Assembly (NCBI GenBank): GCA_007258455.2
Contig: VDFB02193867.1
Location: 569,722,656-569,786,655, forward strand
Origin: Sequoia sempervirens
Lineage: Eukaryota; Streptophyta; Pinopsida; Cupressales; Cupressaceae
Direction of reading: 5' to 3'
Length of the DNA: 64,000 bases
Shown here: piece by piece, positions 23,325-35,200 of the stretch
Position numbering within the stretch: position 1 is the first letter of the stretch
How the letters are laid out: each line of letters starts with the position of its first letter
Notes under the pieces: model-generated
Told to the model about the DNA's origin: nothing
What the model saw: the letters and a program-made list of their open reading frames with translations, nothing else
Database searches by the model: none
Made by a program: the position numbers and the translations under genes

Positions 23325-24290
23325 AATGAAAAGTTGGATAGGCCATCATTTCTCTAGAATTCCAAAAGAACATGCAAGCTACAAGACCTTTGTTAAACCA
23401 TTGAGGGTGGTGAAGGGGAGCAAACAATGATATCTACTTGAGAAGATAAAATTGATGCCACCAACAACACTCTAGTATTAAATTTTGCCTTATTCACCTC
23501 CTCAGATGTCTCCTATGGGAATGAATAACATATTTTTCCAAGTCTTGAGGTTTTGAAACTATACCTCCTTGAGTTTTTGACAACTAGCCATTGGTGCCAA
23601 CAAAAGAATTAGGTGGAGCTCCATCATTTCTTTTAGTCTTGCCTTTATGACTAACCATAGTTGATCACCCTTCCTCTTCTTTAGGAGGTGGGTTATAAGC
23701 AATTGGTTGAGTGGCAAGTTTGATATAGGGAGTGACTAGAGGGCAATCTCAGATCTTGTGCTTAGAAGATTGACAATGATGACAAAGGCAACACAATAAA
23801 CTCCATTAAGATAGGGACATAGAGGGATTTCTCATTGGAAACAATGAAGTCTCTAGCCTAGGGTGTGAAGACTAACAAAGATGCACAAACATACTAGGGA
23901 CCGTGCTTGAGAATAGCCTTGGCATGCATAGCTTGTGAAACAAAAAGAAAAATGATCTTTTGTGAGGTTCTATGTGGCATCAAGGTGAATCACACGCATG
24001 ACCCAAGCCTTGGCCACCTATTCATTGAGCATGCTTTTAGTGGGGGACCCTCCCACAAAATACCCTAGCAAAGAATAATTTTAAATCAGTGGCATACATT
24101 ACCAAACTCTAAATACAAAGAACCACATGTGAAGGTGTTTCAATGGATGTACCTAATGGAATACCTTGGAACAAAATTGCTAGGATGTTTGAGTGAGGAA
24201 TCGATCGCCATGTATTGTCAAGCCTTTAACTCCAACAACAACTACAAATTTATGGAAGGTTAAAGCCCACAAGCATATCAACCTAAAAGA
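23325..24290 (-). pseudogene. LINE ORF1 (DUF4283 and zinc knuckle) pseudogene, copy 2
   Basis: Identical in its domain part to the copy 1 remnant, offset by 6733 bases: the same two TAG stops at the tryptophans and the same TGA in the CCHC knuckle. Confidence 0.6.
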
Positions 24291-24372
24291 TACCACAATA
24301 AATGCAAAAAAAATGCAAAATCATACTTTAGAGTGAAAGAATATGACAATAGGGATATGCAAACTAACACCA

Positions 24373-24793
24373 ACCTAAAATTAAAATTAAAAATTACAAA
24401 AATAAAACAAATATATGACCAAACTAGTAAACATATCCTCTACATACATCTATCTTAGAAAACACCTACAAATATCAATCTTGAATTATTTTATTTACTT
24501 AAAGAATTACTTAATTTTACCTTATGATTATTTAAGAATTTACTTAAACCTTTTTTATTTAATAATTATTTTATTTTACATTAGAATTATTTTATTTATT
24601 TATTTTTTAAATATCTATTTTTATTTACTTAAGAATTATTATTTTATTTTATCTATTTAAAATTTATTTTATAGTTTGATTTTTTATGTTGACATAAATC
24701 TAAAATTTCAAATAAGATAAATAATACAAATAAGATAAAATAATTATTATATATATATAACTCTTAAATAAAGAAGACAACTAATTTTATTTA
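24373..24793. repeat. AT-rich low-complexity block (copy 2)
   Basis: Same TTTATTTA-rich sequence as at 17640-18060. Confidence 0.7.
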
Positions 24794-24838
24794 TTGATAA
24801 ATAATATGTGAAGCGCTCCTGCTCTACACATATCCGCA

Positions 24839-25655
24839 ATGTTTGTTGCGCTGCTTTCAAACCCCCAATCGAGCCCTCCATTCCTCGTAGATCTGAGATG
24901 GAGGTTAGAAAACACGGTTGGGCGAAAGTTGTTTCATCCATCCCCTCCCACGGGCAATTATGAGGAAAAGTTGGCACCCAGAAAATCTCCAAACCCTCGC
25001 CCCCTCAAATCTTCCGCGTCTGGTCCTCTACAATCAAATGACACCTTAATCTGCCTAGTTGTGCCTAATAGTTGTTTCGGTGCTTCTAATGTGGGGGCAA
25101 ATTTTGCATGCGGGACTTTCGAAAACCCATCTAGGGCTTTTGCGGATCACGCGATTCCCAAGATTGGGGCGAAGTTCACCGCTTGGGACGCTCACCCAAA
25201 GAAATTGAATGCATTGGTGAATCGATCAGTTGCAGACTTCATCAAACCCCTTAGACAGGCCGCCTCTTCCCCTGTCCTCAAATTCGTTGAGGATGCCTCA
25301 AAAGAAGTAATTGAGGGTGGGCAATTCTTCATAGCTGATGGGCTGATCGGATAGTTCAATCGCCTATGGTTGTGAATAATTTTATGACAGGCGTCGAAGA
25401 GCAAATATTTGGGGACACCGATAATAAGCAAGAAGTGGAGACTTCGGCTTGAAGAGGAATAAGACTTATGTGTCACCGACTACCCCAAAGAAAGGTGATC
25501 TTAAGGATCGTGTTGTTAGCACAAAAGGAAATAAGCATATCACAGATTCTCAGTCTGAACAAGGTTGGACAGAAGTTAAGAGGAGGAAGATCCCCCATTC
25601 AAAACCGACTCATCAAATGACATTAAGATCAGCCATTAAAGAGAAAAAATCTTGA
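24839..25655 (+). pseudogene. Possible LINE ORF1 C-terminal region or unknown ORF, copy 2
   Basis: The 171-residue frame (24839-25354) and the following EQGWTEVKRRK piece (25449-25655) are identical at the protein level to copy 1. Confidence 0.35.
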
Positions 25656-25952
25656 AAGTCCAGGCAATATGATATTGTTTTCCCATGTTAAGATGGTGTA
25701 GATTTATCAACATAGATGGTTAGAATAATAGGTTATGCACCCCATTCTAGGGCATGCACTTTATCAATATTTTACTTACAAATAATTTTATGGGGTACAA
25801 CTCCTTCATATCTAACTTACCAACAACAAAAAAAGATGCCTAATTTTATAAATCACTCATTTACATTATACACCACCACCCCTAGTCGTAGTTGTCGTTT
25901 ACAACTCCTCCCTAATGAGGCTATCCTCATGAATTATTTAAACCTTTACATT

Positions 25953-27008
25953 TAACAAACTTGCTAGGTAAGTCGTGGTATTGGAGAGAGCACTCTTTCT
26001 CCACAAAGCCTTGATCAACTTCCTTTAACCCTTTTATTGAGCCTCTTAATGTGCATCTAGTGTGGGTTAGACTTTTGAATATCTTTGTCTCTTTGGAAGG
26101 TTTCATGTTTTGAAACCAAAGGCAACTCTATTGGTCACTTCTTGAAGGTTGACAATTCGACTTCTTACATGGGGCACTCTATTTTTTCTCACATTTTGGT
26201 GAGCATTGTCATCTCCAAGCCTTTTCATGGGATGTGGTTTTGATGGTAGGGGAAAGACCTTGATCTCAACCTCTTGATTATGAGGGTCTCTTTTTTAGAT
26301 GCAAACGATGCTTCTCCACCAATCACTTGGCTACAAATTGTTCGCTCTAAATGCAAGGGACTGCTACTTGGTGGAAGAGCACTAAAGAAGATCACTTGAC
26401 TAGTCATGCCCTCGATTATCCATTGGATGGCTCCTCTTAGGATGACGATGATTCCTTAGCTTCTTGTGTAGCTTTGACATGCCCTTTAGATCTTATTGGG
26501 GAACGTCCTACCCCAATTTCATATCCCACTTTGCCTTCAATTTTAGATCATCTTTAGATTACTCATTTGGTGGAATACCACCTTTCGCCTTGCCATTCTA
26601 TTGCTCTTTCTTTGTAGGCTAATTGACTCTTTGTGGGGGAATCCCCCCACCTCCCCTTGTTCTTAGAATCTAGAAGATAATATCTCTTGGATTGTTGTTA
26701 GGAGGAAGAAAGGTCTTCCTAAATCGTTATCCTGAACTCATGCTAGAGTGTTAAGTGTGAGGCCAATTTGTACAATGTTTAATATTGTCTAAGAGGGACT
26801 AATATTGTCTAAGAGGGACCTTGGGGGTCCCAGTTCTATCTTTTGTTCATAGGTTTTTTTTTTTGGCAACTTACTTGCAATTGTACCTCACTCTTTTGGG
26901 AGTGCCATTAATTTGTTGTTTTTGGCCAGCTCGGGCCTATTTTGTCTTGCCTTATGGCAACTTTTGTAAAGGGTTAGAACTTGTGTTTTCCTTCTTATTC
27001 TAATAAAA
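25953..27008 (+). pseudogene. LINE remnant: ORF1 joined to a LINE-like 3' tail, copy 2
   Basis: Same DUF4283, CKRCFSTNHLATNC knuckle, WIVVRRKKG end and TTCTAATAAAAAAC tail as in copy 1. Here the tail is followed by unique sequence, so the end at about 27010 is real and not produced by the gap. Confidence 0.65.
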
Positions 27009-27095
27009 AACAAACTTGCTCAATCTTCATCTCATTATTTTATATTTTAAGTTTAATTGTCCCTCTTCATGCTTCTTGTGAGGATTATTGTGTGT

Positions 27096-27590
27096 AGCTT
27101 TAACACATAGCTCTTGATAATCTAAAACTAATCATTGTAGAACCCTCCACAACTATATGTTTTTCTTAATTGTATTTCATCCATGTTATCCCAAGTTTCT
27201 AAAACAGAGACAATAAGGGATCAGTTCTGAGGACGACTTTTTTCAAGCCATTTTTAGGGAGGCAGGGAACAACAATATAAAAAATAGGGAAAATTTAAAC
27301 TATTTAGAGAAATTTCAAATATTCATATGATAACATTGATAATACATTCGCCATATACATTATAGATCATTAATGCATAACATCATACACATGAGAGTCG
27401 AACAAATTAACAAATATCAAAACTTAATTGCTTTCATAATTTATTGTCAATATCATGTGATATTAAAAAATAGTATACACATTACAACAAAATGCCCAAA
27501 GGCTGCAAATTTCACTTTCAACTATAATATGAAAATATAAAAACAAAGAAGTATATCGTTGCCTCTAATATGCATATGCCAACACTACAT
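27096..27590. other. Unique sequence after the duplication, no feature recognised
   Basis: AT-rich, no frame or repeat seen. It may contain the 3' end of the hAT element that follows, but no terminal inverted repeat was found. Confidence 0.4.
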
Positions 27591-30340
27591 CAAAATCAAA
27601 GTTCTCCTTTGAGTCATTGCCACTATGAGGGTCTACCCCATCTAATGGAATCCCAATCAATACCTCTTGTGCCTCCTCCCGATCAACCTTTGTGACATCT
27701 TTAGATCAGCATCCCATCATAAAGTTAGAGCTTATTGATACTCCAGAGTTTGATGATCTTGAAGTCAAAGAGTCACTCATCTAGAGGTAAGTGTATTCCT
27801 TTTGAGAGAGTAGATAAAGTTGTATCTGGACCAATTCCTCTTTGTAGTAGAGGAGTTGACAATCCATGGAAAAAAAGTGAATGGCAAGAATCATAACTCT
27901 GTTGTATCCTTCTTATGTCATGTCCACCATCCAATAGGGCCATTTTGAGCTAATGTAGCTCTATCTAACTATAGGGCCATCCAATAGTTGGACCATGAAG
28001 ATTTGTGAAGATAATCCATTTTGAGTAAAGTATTGTAGAGTCTTCAATCGAATACATCTTTCAAAAGATGATTAATCATTCTTTCACCTCTGTGTCATCA
28101 CAAGGAGACAACCTTCCAACCTTTGATGCATAACATTTGGGATTTAGAACAAAGGTTACCATATGAAGTGATGTATTCATGGTGTTCTACCTATGCATCA
28201 CAATGGGCTTAATATGTTGTTCATATAATCCCAAATTAAAATCCTTAGCCAAAATTGTTTGCTTTATCTTTCCAAGCATGATATCAAATGTCTCATATAC
28301 CTCTCCAAGACTAGGAGAGCATGTATCAACATATCTAATGGTGTCTACAACATGTGAGATGAAGGAGCAACATATCTACAAAATGCAAACAAAAAATTCA
28401 AAAAATTAATTGACAAGTTAGAAACTTTGAAAGTTGAAACATTGAACAATAAAATTAAAATATTAAAATCAGAAATCTAATGATAAAATTAGTAATTTAA
28501 TATTTAATATCTAATCAAATCAACAATTTATTAATAAAATCAGCAATGTCTTACTTCATAATGGACCACCAATCGTCATTAAGGATCTTTTGTTTGATGA
28601 CTTTTCCTTCAATAGAGCTTGAATTAGGCCATCTACTCCACTCCAAATTCATTATCATCAATTGTAGAGGCTCATGCAACTCAAGCATCCTCTCTAACAA
28701 AATGAAGTATAACACACATCTTGCCTCCATAGGTTTGAGAAATTCCTTAATTGAAAAAGTCTTGAAGAGAGAGAGGTGTGGTGGTTGCAAATGTACATTT
28801 GAATAACTCTAGCTTTTGTCACCACTTGTTTCACAAAATCTATTTTCCCCATGTTTTTCAATGCATTGTTCAATGCATGAACACAACATGGGGTCCAAAA
28901 TATGTGCTTGTAAACACCCTCCACTATTATACTAAACAATTCACACACATGTTGAATCAGGGACCACCTGTACAACATTTGAGGCCCCAACTTCTATGAC
29001 CTCTTTCAAAATGTTAAACTAGATGTCTACATTCTTACATTTCCCTGAACAATCAATGACTAAGAAAATAAGAGCCAATTGTGCATGTGACTATAATATT
29101 GATGAGTAGTTGACATCTAATATTGGTCCACCCATCCATCATAATAGAGTAACTCATCCTAACCCAAGTTTGCCTCATATCATCTATTAGCAAACCAAGC
29201 TTAGAATCTTCTTTGTTTATAAGGGTAGTGCATAATTTATAATTTGTAGGGGGGGCAAATGAGGGACAAATAGAGGCCACATTTTTTTTCATTTGTTTGA
29301 AGAGGAATGAGCCACATGAAATGGGATGGCATGAGCATAATTTGTTTTGACAATGCTTGCACATTGAACATACTTGTAATAGTCCCTAGCCTCTCACTAC
29401 CACTAATCTTCCTCTTTCCTCTTGTGGCAATATCACTACTACCACTACCAACCACATATGACATAGGCATCACCACAAAAGAATGTATTGGCTTGTCACA
29501 TCTCATGCCTACAAATTGAACATACTTGCAATTGTCACTGGCCTCTCATTACCACTAATCTTCCTCTTTTCTTTTGCGGCAATATCACTACTACCACTAC
29601 CAATCATCAAAAGAATGTATTGGCACATAGTCACACCTTTATACCTCATTTCCACGTCCATATGCATTCTATGAACCTCTACCTTTTCATCCTCCTGTAT
29701 GTCTAGACAAATCTTAATTTCATGACTTGTAACACCCAAGAAACTAGACCATACCCTTGTGCAGCTCTCTCTAAAATCTTTCTTGCAAATGTGACACAAC
29801 CACACACTACCCCCCCTTGAATTTTTCTTTTTGTTATCTATGATTATCACAAGTTGGAGAAGAGGTTTTTATTGGAGTTAAAAGAGACTTTTGCATAAGA
29901 TTTCAAGATAAGGGAATTACACTCAAATGAATTTGGTTACTGTTCTCCTCCACTCCCAATATTTCTTTCATTTTCTTCCATTTCATTGTCACTACTCTCA
30001 TTGCCACTACTACTCATGTTGTTTTGAGAGATATAATGCAAGTTTAAATTGAAAAATGAAAAGAAAAAAATCAAACATTTCTTACTTTAAACTAAAAAAA
30101 TAAATTGAAAAAATTAAAATGATAGAATGACTTATCTTTTTCACTATTTTATTGTCTCGCTATCAATGATGCCCTAGATTCAACTTCTCTTCCAAGTACT
30201 CCTTCAAACCCTGCTAAAAAAAAATAAAAAATTCTTCCCTTTTGACTGCAATATTTTTGGACAACAAAAATGAAATTGGAAGAGAAATGGTGTTTTTTCT
30301 CATTCAAAGCGAGTTGGGGTTGGGGGCTCACTAACAAATA
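27590..30340 (-). pseudogene. hAT-superfamily DNA transposase pseudogene (BED finger, DUF659, dimerisation domain)
   Basis: Minus-strand order: 29850-29700 reads VWLCHICKKDFRESCTRVWS followed by SHEIKIC, a degenerate BED zinc finger that binds transposon ends. 29364-29053 reads YKLCTTLINKEDSKLGLLID and MSYSIMMDGWTNIRCQLLIN, the start of DUF659. 28990-28690 reads HIFWTPCCVHALNNALKNMG and then IDFVKQVV, the family's CxxHxLNxxLK block. 28790-28551 reads MNLEWSRWPNSSSIEGKV. 27880-27795 reads RNWSRYNFIYSLKRNTLTSR, the hAT C-terminal dimerisation motif. All parts of a normal transposase are present in the right order but split by frameshifts and stops. Terminal inverted repeats and the 8-bp target duplication could not be identified, so the element's limits are unknown. 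Confidence 0.85.
29363..29630 (-). repeat. Tandem duplication of about 150 bp within the hAT transposase
   Basis: The linker between BED finger and DUF659 occurs twice: GSGSSDIAAKEKRKISGNER from about 29590 and GSGSSDIATRGKRKISGSER from about 29440, each followed by TI(A/T)SMFN. The DNA period is about 152 bp. One copy is expected in the family. Confidence 0.75.
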
Positions 30341-30397
30341 ATATATATTTTTTTATATTTTTAAGTTTTGGTTTTTTTTTAAATGTTACTTTTTCAT

Positions 30398-30510
30398 GGG
30401 GACAACCAATTGTCCCCTTTAATATTTTGGAATGTTCCCAAGTTTTTAGAATGTCCCTTGTTTTTTTATGCAAATTGGGGATGGTTTGGGGACACCTCCT
30501 AGGAGGTGTC
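30398..30510. repeat. Two palindromic sequences
   Basis: GACACCTCCTAGGAGGTGTC at 30491-30510 is a perfect 20-bp palindrome. GGGGACAA and TTGTCCCC (30398-30417) form an 8-bp stem around CCAA. Several GGGAC/GTCCC motifs lie between 30390 and 30550. Such arrays occur near hAT ends, which would fit the neighbouring transposase, but this is not proven. Confidence 0.6.
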
Positions 30511-30832
30511 GCCATGTCCCTGGAATGTTCTAGAAATAGGGACACCCCAAAAAATGCTAAGGACACGTTCTCAAGTTTCCTTGTAAACCTTTCCAAAGGA
30601 GAAGGATGACTGTTAAATTGAAGCTTTTTCTTCCTTATTGAGCCAATTCAATTTGCATTTTTATGAGTGTGATCCATCTTAAAATTTTCATGTTCCTTAG
30701 ATGTTTTAGCTGCTAGAACACTCTCTTTGACTTGGCTCTTGGTCATGGGCATTTTTATGTACGCACTAATATTGCTGAAATAGAAAATCAAACAAGATAA
30801 ATTTTGATAAGTAGGAGGTATTTTCCACATCA

Positions 30833-31202
30833 TGTCAAATTATGATATTGCTATTAGGATTCAACCGTGTAGTTTTCGAGTCAAACTCATTGACCCATGT
30901 TTCATGAGTAGTGGTTCACAAGAACCCATCTCTCATGATAATGAATGGTCCACTTAGCACTCATTGCATCTAGGTGATGCTCACAAGGTGAAGCACTGGG
31001 CCTTCCCGGGAGGTCACCCATCCCAGTAGTGCTCTAGCTTAAGCGCGCTTAACCACAGAGTTTTCCTCAAGGTTAAGCCCACTTAGCTTGCAACCCCATT
31101 TGCAAAACCTTCAGCAAGTGTTGTGCCTTATGAGCCATTCATTATAGAGCCCCTTTAGCTCATCAATTGATAAGTAGTGAGCAAGATTGTTGGGCTAGCG
31201 CA
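30833..31202 (-). mobile_element. Solo LTR with an internal 5S rRNA-like promoter (Cassandra-type TRIM)
   Basis: A 370-bp segment with TG...CA ends (TGTCAAATT at the left, GGGCTAGCGCA at the right) flanked by the 5-bp repeat CATCA (30828-30832 and 31203-31207). Its middle is a minus-strand match to plant 5S rRNA (see the 30992-31070 entry). LTRs carrying a 5S promoter are the hallmark of Cassandra, a terminal-repeat retrotransposon in miniature that encodes no protein. Only one LTR is present and no primer-binding site is adjacent, so it is read as a solo LTR left by recombination. Confidence 0.7.
30992..31070 (-). ncRNA. 5S rRNA-like segment with box C and box A
   Basis: On the minus strand, GGTTAAGCGCGCTTAAGC (31053-31036) corresponds to box A of plant 5S rRNA and GGATGGGTGACCTCCCGGG (31024-31006) to box C, in the right order and near-correct spacing. 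The remaining 5S positions diverge, so this is a promoter-bearing relic in an LTR, not a functional 5S gene. Confidence 0.75.
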
Positions 31203-31406
31203 CATCAAAAGCGACTCCTCTTTTCTTTTTAACACTTGCTAGTTATAATGAGAATGAGATCACTCGTTTAATTGAAAATCCCTATATATAGAGAAGTCTT
31301 ACAAACCTAAACACCGCCATTGCTGTTGCAATATGTTATGTTAGGGAAAACTCACAAATAAGCAAGAAAAACACCATAAAACGCACTAAACAAAACATAT
31401 ACTCTT

Positions 31407-31742
31407 GATGGAATGAGGAAAACGGGCAGGAGGTGGACTTTTTTAGGCAACCAGGAATGGCAACGATGATGGCGTACAGTGGCGTTGGTCGGGTGCGGTG
31501 CCGTTCTACCATGGCACCATTTGGTCTGTTCTGGTTTTTCTGACAGAACTTGCTTTGTATTGCTTGGCCTCGGCTTGAGTTTAATGTTCCGTGTAGGTGG
31601 GTATGCCCGGTAGTATGGGAGTGGGGCTTGCATGGTTGGTTTTGTCTGTGCTTGGGCGAAAGTATCTGGCCCATGTACTCGAAATGTACTGCAACTTTTC
31701 TTTATTAATATAAATATAAAATTTACGTACAAAAAAAAAAAA
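31407..31742 (+). mobile_element. 5'-truncated LINE insertion with poly-A tail
   Basis: A roughly 335-bp insert ends in 'aatttacgtac' plus an A-run (31730-31742) and is flanked by ACATATACTCTT (31395-31406) and ACATGTACTCTT (31743-31754), a 12-bp target duplication with one mismatch. The body is the 3' untranslated end of a LINE; no coding is expected. The minus-strand frames across it are shadows. Confidence 0.75.
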
Positions 31743-31754
31743 ACATGTACTCTT

Positions 31755-32272
31755 AAAAAACTCCTTCACAGTGAAAACTAGAAGTACTTCGAGCAATGCA
31801 ACCAACAAACTTTGATCTTTGATTTAAGTTAATATTTCTTACAAACCCACCATGTGGCTTCACCTTAAATGTATTATTTCAACTAGTACATTCACAATTC
31901 ATTGCCTTCTGGTTTATGCCAAATATCGGTTTTGATGGTTGGAATCTAGAAATCTGATATATGTCCACTAGAAGCTAATCCTTTCATTATAGAAGAATAC
32001 AAAGGTAATTAGAAGCAACGTGGATTCTTCAAAATGTAAGAATTCCAACTGTGCTGCAAGTGCATTCAACTGAGTTTTTTGGTTTCGTTCTGCTGGCTAC
32101 AACTTCAGTAAATCAAAGGCTGCTCCCGGAACAAAAAGGGAGAAACTGCAATAAAGAATATGAATTTTTTGACCAACAAAATGGTCTTCACATAGCTCAA
32201 AATTGCTTCCCAAAGTTTATCAACCAAATAGCCAATTTTTAAAATCCAAGATGACACCCATCAAATCATTGG
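31755..32272 (-). other. 3' flank of the F-box/kelch gene
   Basis: No repeat or second gene is seen. It should hold the 3' untranslated region of the gene, but no clear AATAAA signal on the minus strand was found close to the stop codon. Confidence 0.4.
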
Positions 32273-35200
32273 TTAGTCCTCAAGTAAAGCACAATGAGCA
32301 CTGCTAGGAACCCAGGCAAGTGAAGCTGTCTTCGGTATCTGTTTAGGTTCTCTCCATATGCACTTCCATATGTATACCTGGTTGTTTTCTTCATGTTGCA
32401 TGTTACTAACAAATCCTGAATTGCTACTACTGGCAGACATGCCTGAAAGTTCTGACCCACTGTCAGCCTCTCCTCTCAAATTATGTGACACATTCCATCT
32501 AACATTTGTATTGGTCCCTCTTCTTGAACTCGCAAGCTCTATTCTTGCCTTAAGGTAATTTGAATCCATCCTCAGTTCTAATTTTCCAACCTCTCTATTA
32601 TCTTCCCTCTTCCAATCAAACTCATGTATGCAATTTCTTCTCATCACAGATTCAAGCCAATCTTTCCTATCAAATCCACTTCTGTTGTCCAGATCAAGCT
32701 GCCACACCCCATCAGGACTGTCCGATATGACAAGATGATTATATGGGTCTACTTTAATCTTACCTGTTAGACCATAAAGCTTATCTCTGTGTCCAACAAG
32801 TCGACTTATTTTTGCTGGAAGACCTGCAACGATTTCCCAAGAATCGTTCTCAATTACATACATTTTGAGCAGTGAATCCTTCCAGTCTGCAACAAAAAGC
32901 TGAGAGTTAGCAGAAGCAATTGGACCTCGGGCAAGCCCTCGACGAAGACCAGGATTCATTCGAATCCATAAGTTTTTTACAGGATCATATAGTTCCCCTT
33001 CAATTGGACTTCCTATGCCCAGATTTGTACCCTTAACATAAATCAACCCTCTATGTTCCACACCAACACAACCTTTCATGGCAGAATGCATCCTTGAAAC
33101 AAAACTCCAGCAATTTGTAGATGGATCATATATCTCAGCAGAAGCACCTTCTTCCATTTTTTCATTACCTCCAGCAACAAGAATCTTTTTCTTTGAAGCT
33201 ACAGCTGCTGAGTTAGAACGGGGAATCTGCATTGGAGCTACTTTAATCCATTGACCCTTGCAGTAATCATATTTATGTACAGAGTTTGCAGGTTCAGTAG
33301 GACGAATGCAACTGTATGTAGTTGTTTGATCACCTCCCATTACAAAAAGTGTTCCCTGCAAGGCAGCAACTGTCTCAATCCACCACCATTCATAAGGATT
33401 AATGTTCCGCTCTGGAGTAGGAACTGTTTGATCCAAAGGCAAAGGAGGAAGGCAAAACCATGTGTGCTCCTTCAAATTGAAGATCTGAACTCTGTTGCCA
33501 TGCACTACAAATGAAATAAAAGTTTCGTTGATTTTAAATGCAGACCTAGTAGCATAAAATTCCTCCGATGAGAGTATTCTTCTCCAGCTTTTTGAGACAC
33601 GCCTCAAAGACATATCATACTTAACAAAAGGGACATGCATCAAGCATAACTGTGCCAAATCATTTGGTAAGCCTGCAAGGAGTTAATTTTGTCACGACAG
33701 AATATTTTTTAGAAACTCCAAGAATAGCTAACAAACAAGCAAATTCTTCTAATATAACTGACATGAGTTTTAATATTTAATCATGAGAGTGTTAGGAATG
33801 TTGATGTACAACATTATTTAACGTCAATCTAACAAGCCTAATTGATCTTGAAAGAAGAGATACTTAAATAGTTGCTTTTACTCTCTAAAGGAATATGCTA
33901 TGTATAACGGAGAGGCTGCAGATCATCAAAACTGAGAGGCTTGAAAGATGTTTGTGTTCCTTGCACACTGCCATTCTTCATATCTAACAGATTTTTTCTC
34001 AATAAAATGTCTTGTTTCCTCTTTTATTACTTCTAGTTTAGTCTTCCACACATCTTGTTCTGAATTTCTAGCATATTACTAGAGTGTCCGTTCTGTATAA
34101 AATTTAGATCCCTTCATGGGATCCAGGAGTGATTTTGTTGGTGCTTTGTGTGGTGAAAACAAGATATGCCAGGGCAGCATGGACTGGTTGCTGCTGGTTC
34201 TTAGCATGGTAAAAACCAAATATGTGGAGAGCATGGGAAACAATGGAGAGATTATCACAATTGTAAAATTTGTCTGACTCAATGTTACAGTCTTATTTGG
34301 GTATTGGGTGGTGTACATATCAACTTAGAGTTTGTGTGTCTCAATGTTGCAATTTGTTTACCAGGCACTGGCAGTGAGGATAATTTGTTGGAGTTTGTCT
34401 AGCCCAATGTTGTAGTTTGGGTGTTAAGCAATGAGGACATCTTAGTGAAGAATTCTCAAATCTTCAAAATAAAAACTTGATTTGAAGCCACTTCCCTATT
34501 GTCAAAACATTTGGAAACTGGATTGCATGAGGGAAACCTAGATTAACTGAGATTTAAACTTACAAGTTACAGACATGTCTGAAATGGTGATCTACAATAT
34601 TTTGAAAAGTCAATACTATAAATCTAATTTATCTTGAAGAGGAATCTTCTTGAATTTTTTCTTATATGTAACCATCAAGAGGGGGATAGGTTGTAGAGAA
34701 AAGAACTGAAGGAATTGAGCGATTCTTTACCCCTTTGGATGATTTTATTAAAACCATATTTGTTAGGACTGAAAAAATGGAGGCATTTTGGCAATTCTAA
34801 AATTTTCCCAGCTCAAAGTTATAGTCATGCAATAGTATTGGTCCTTAGGCAATAACAATATTGTCATTTGGCATTTCCATGGCTCAATGCTCTGATTTGG
34901 ACATCCGGCTGAGACAACATCTTAGTGAAGCATTAAGCAACCTGCAAAATACAGACTTAATTTAAGGTTGCTTACCAGCAATGACTTATTACAACATTTG
35001 CAATCTGCATTGCATGAAGGAAATCTAAATTTAGCTTAGATTTATAATTATTGTATTTAAGGAGAGTGTTTGACATGTTGATCTACAATATTATCTAATC
35101 TCAGAAACAAAACTATTGATTATGAACAGGAAACTTGAAGAGTTTCTTGTGTGTAACCATCCAGAGGCATACTACATGCATAAAGGAAAGGTTGTAGAGC

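Larger units (their letters stand above)
20463..27095. repeat. Segment copy 2 of the 6.5-kb duplication
   Basis: Begins at the first base after the gap and matches 13833-20362. It is about 103 bp longer, mainly because 22374-22487 (114 bp) is missing from copy 1 and a 12-bp piece present in copy 1 near 15940 is missing here. Sequence after 27095 is unique. Confidence 0.95.

Noticed and set aside
30992..31070. A genuine 5S rRNA gene
   Set aside because: Only the promoter-box region matches well; the ends diverge and it sits inside an LTR with target duplicates.
32358..33514. Plus-strand frames within the F-box/kelch exon
   Set aside because: Antisense to a clearly coding exon; no domain features.
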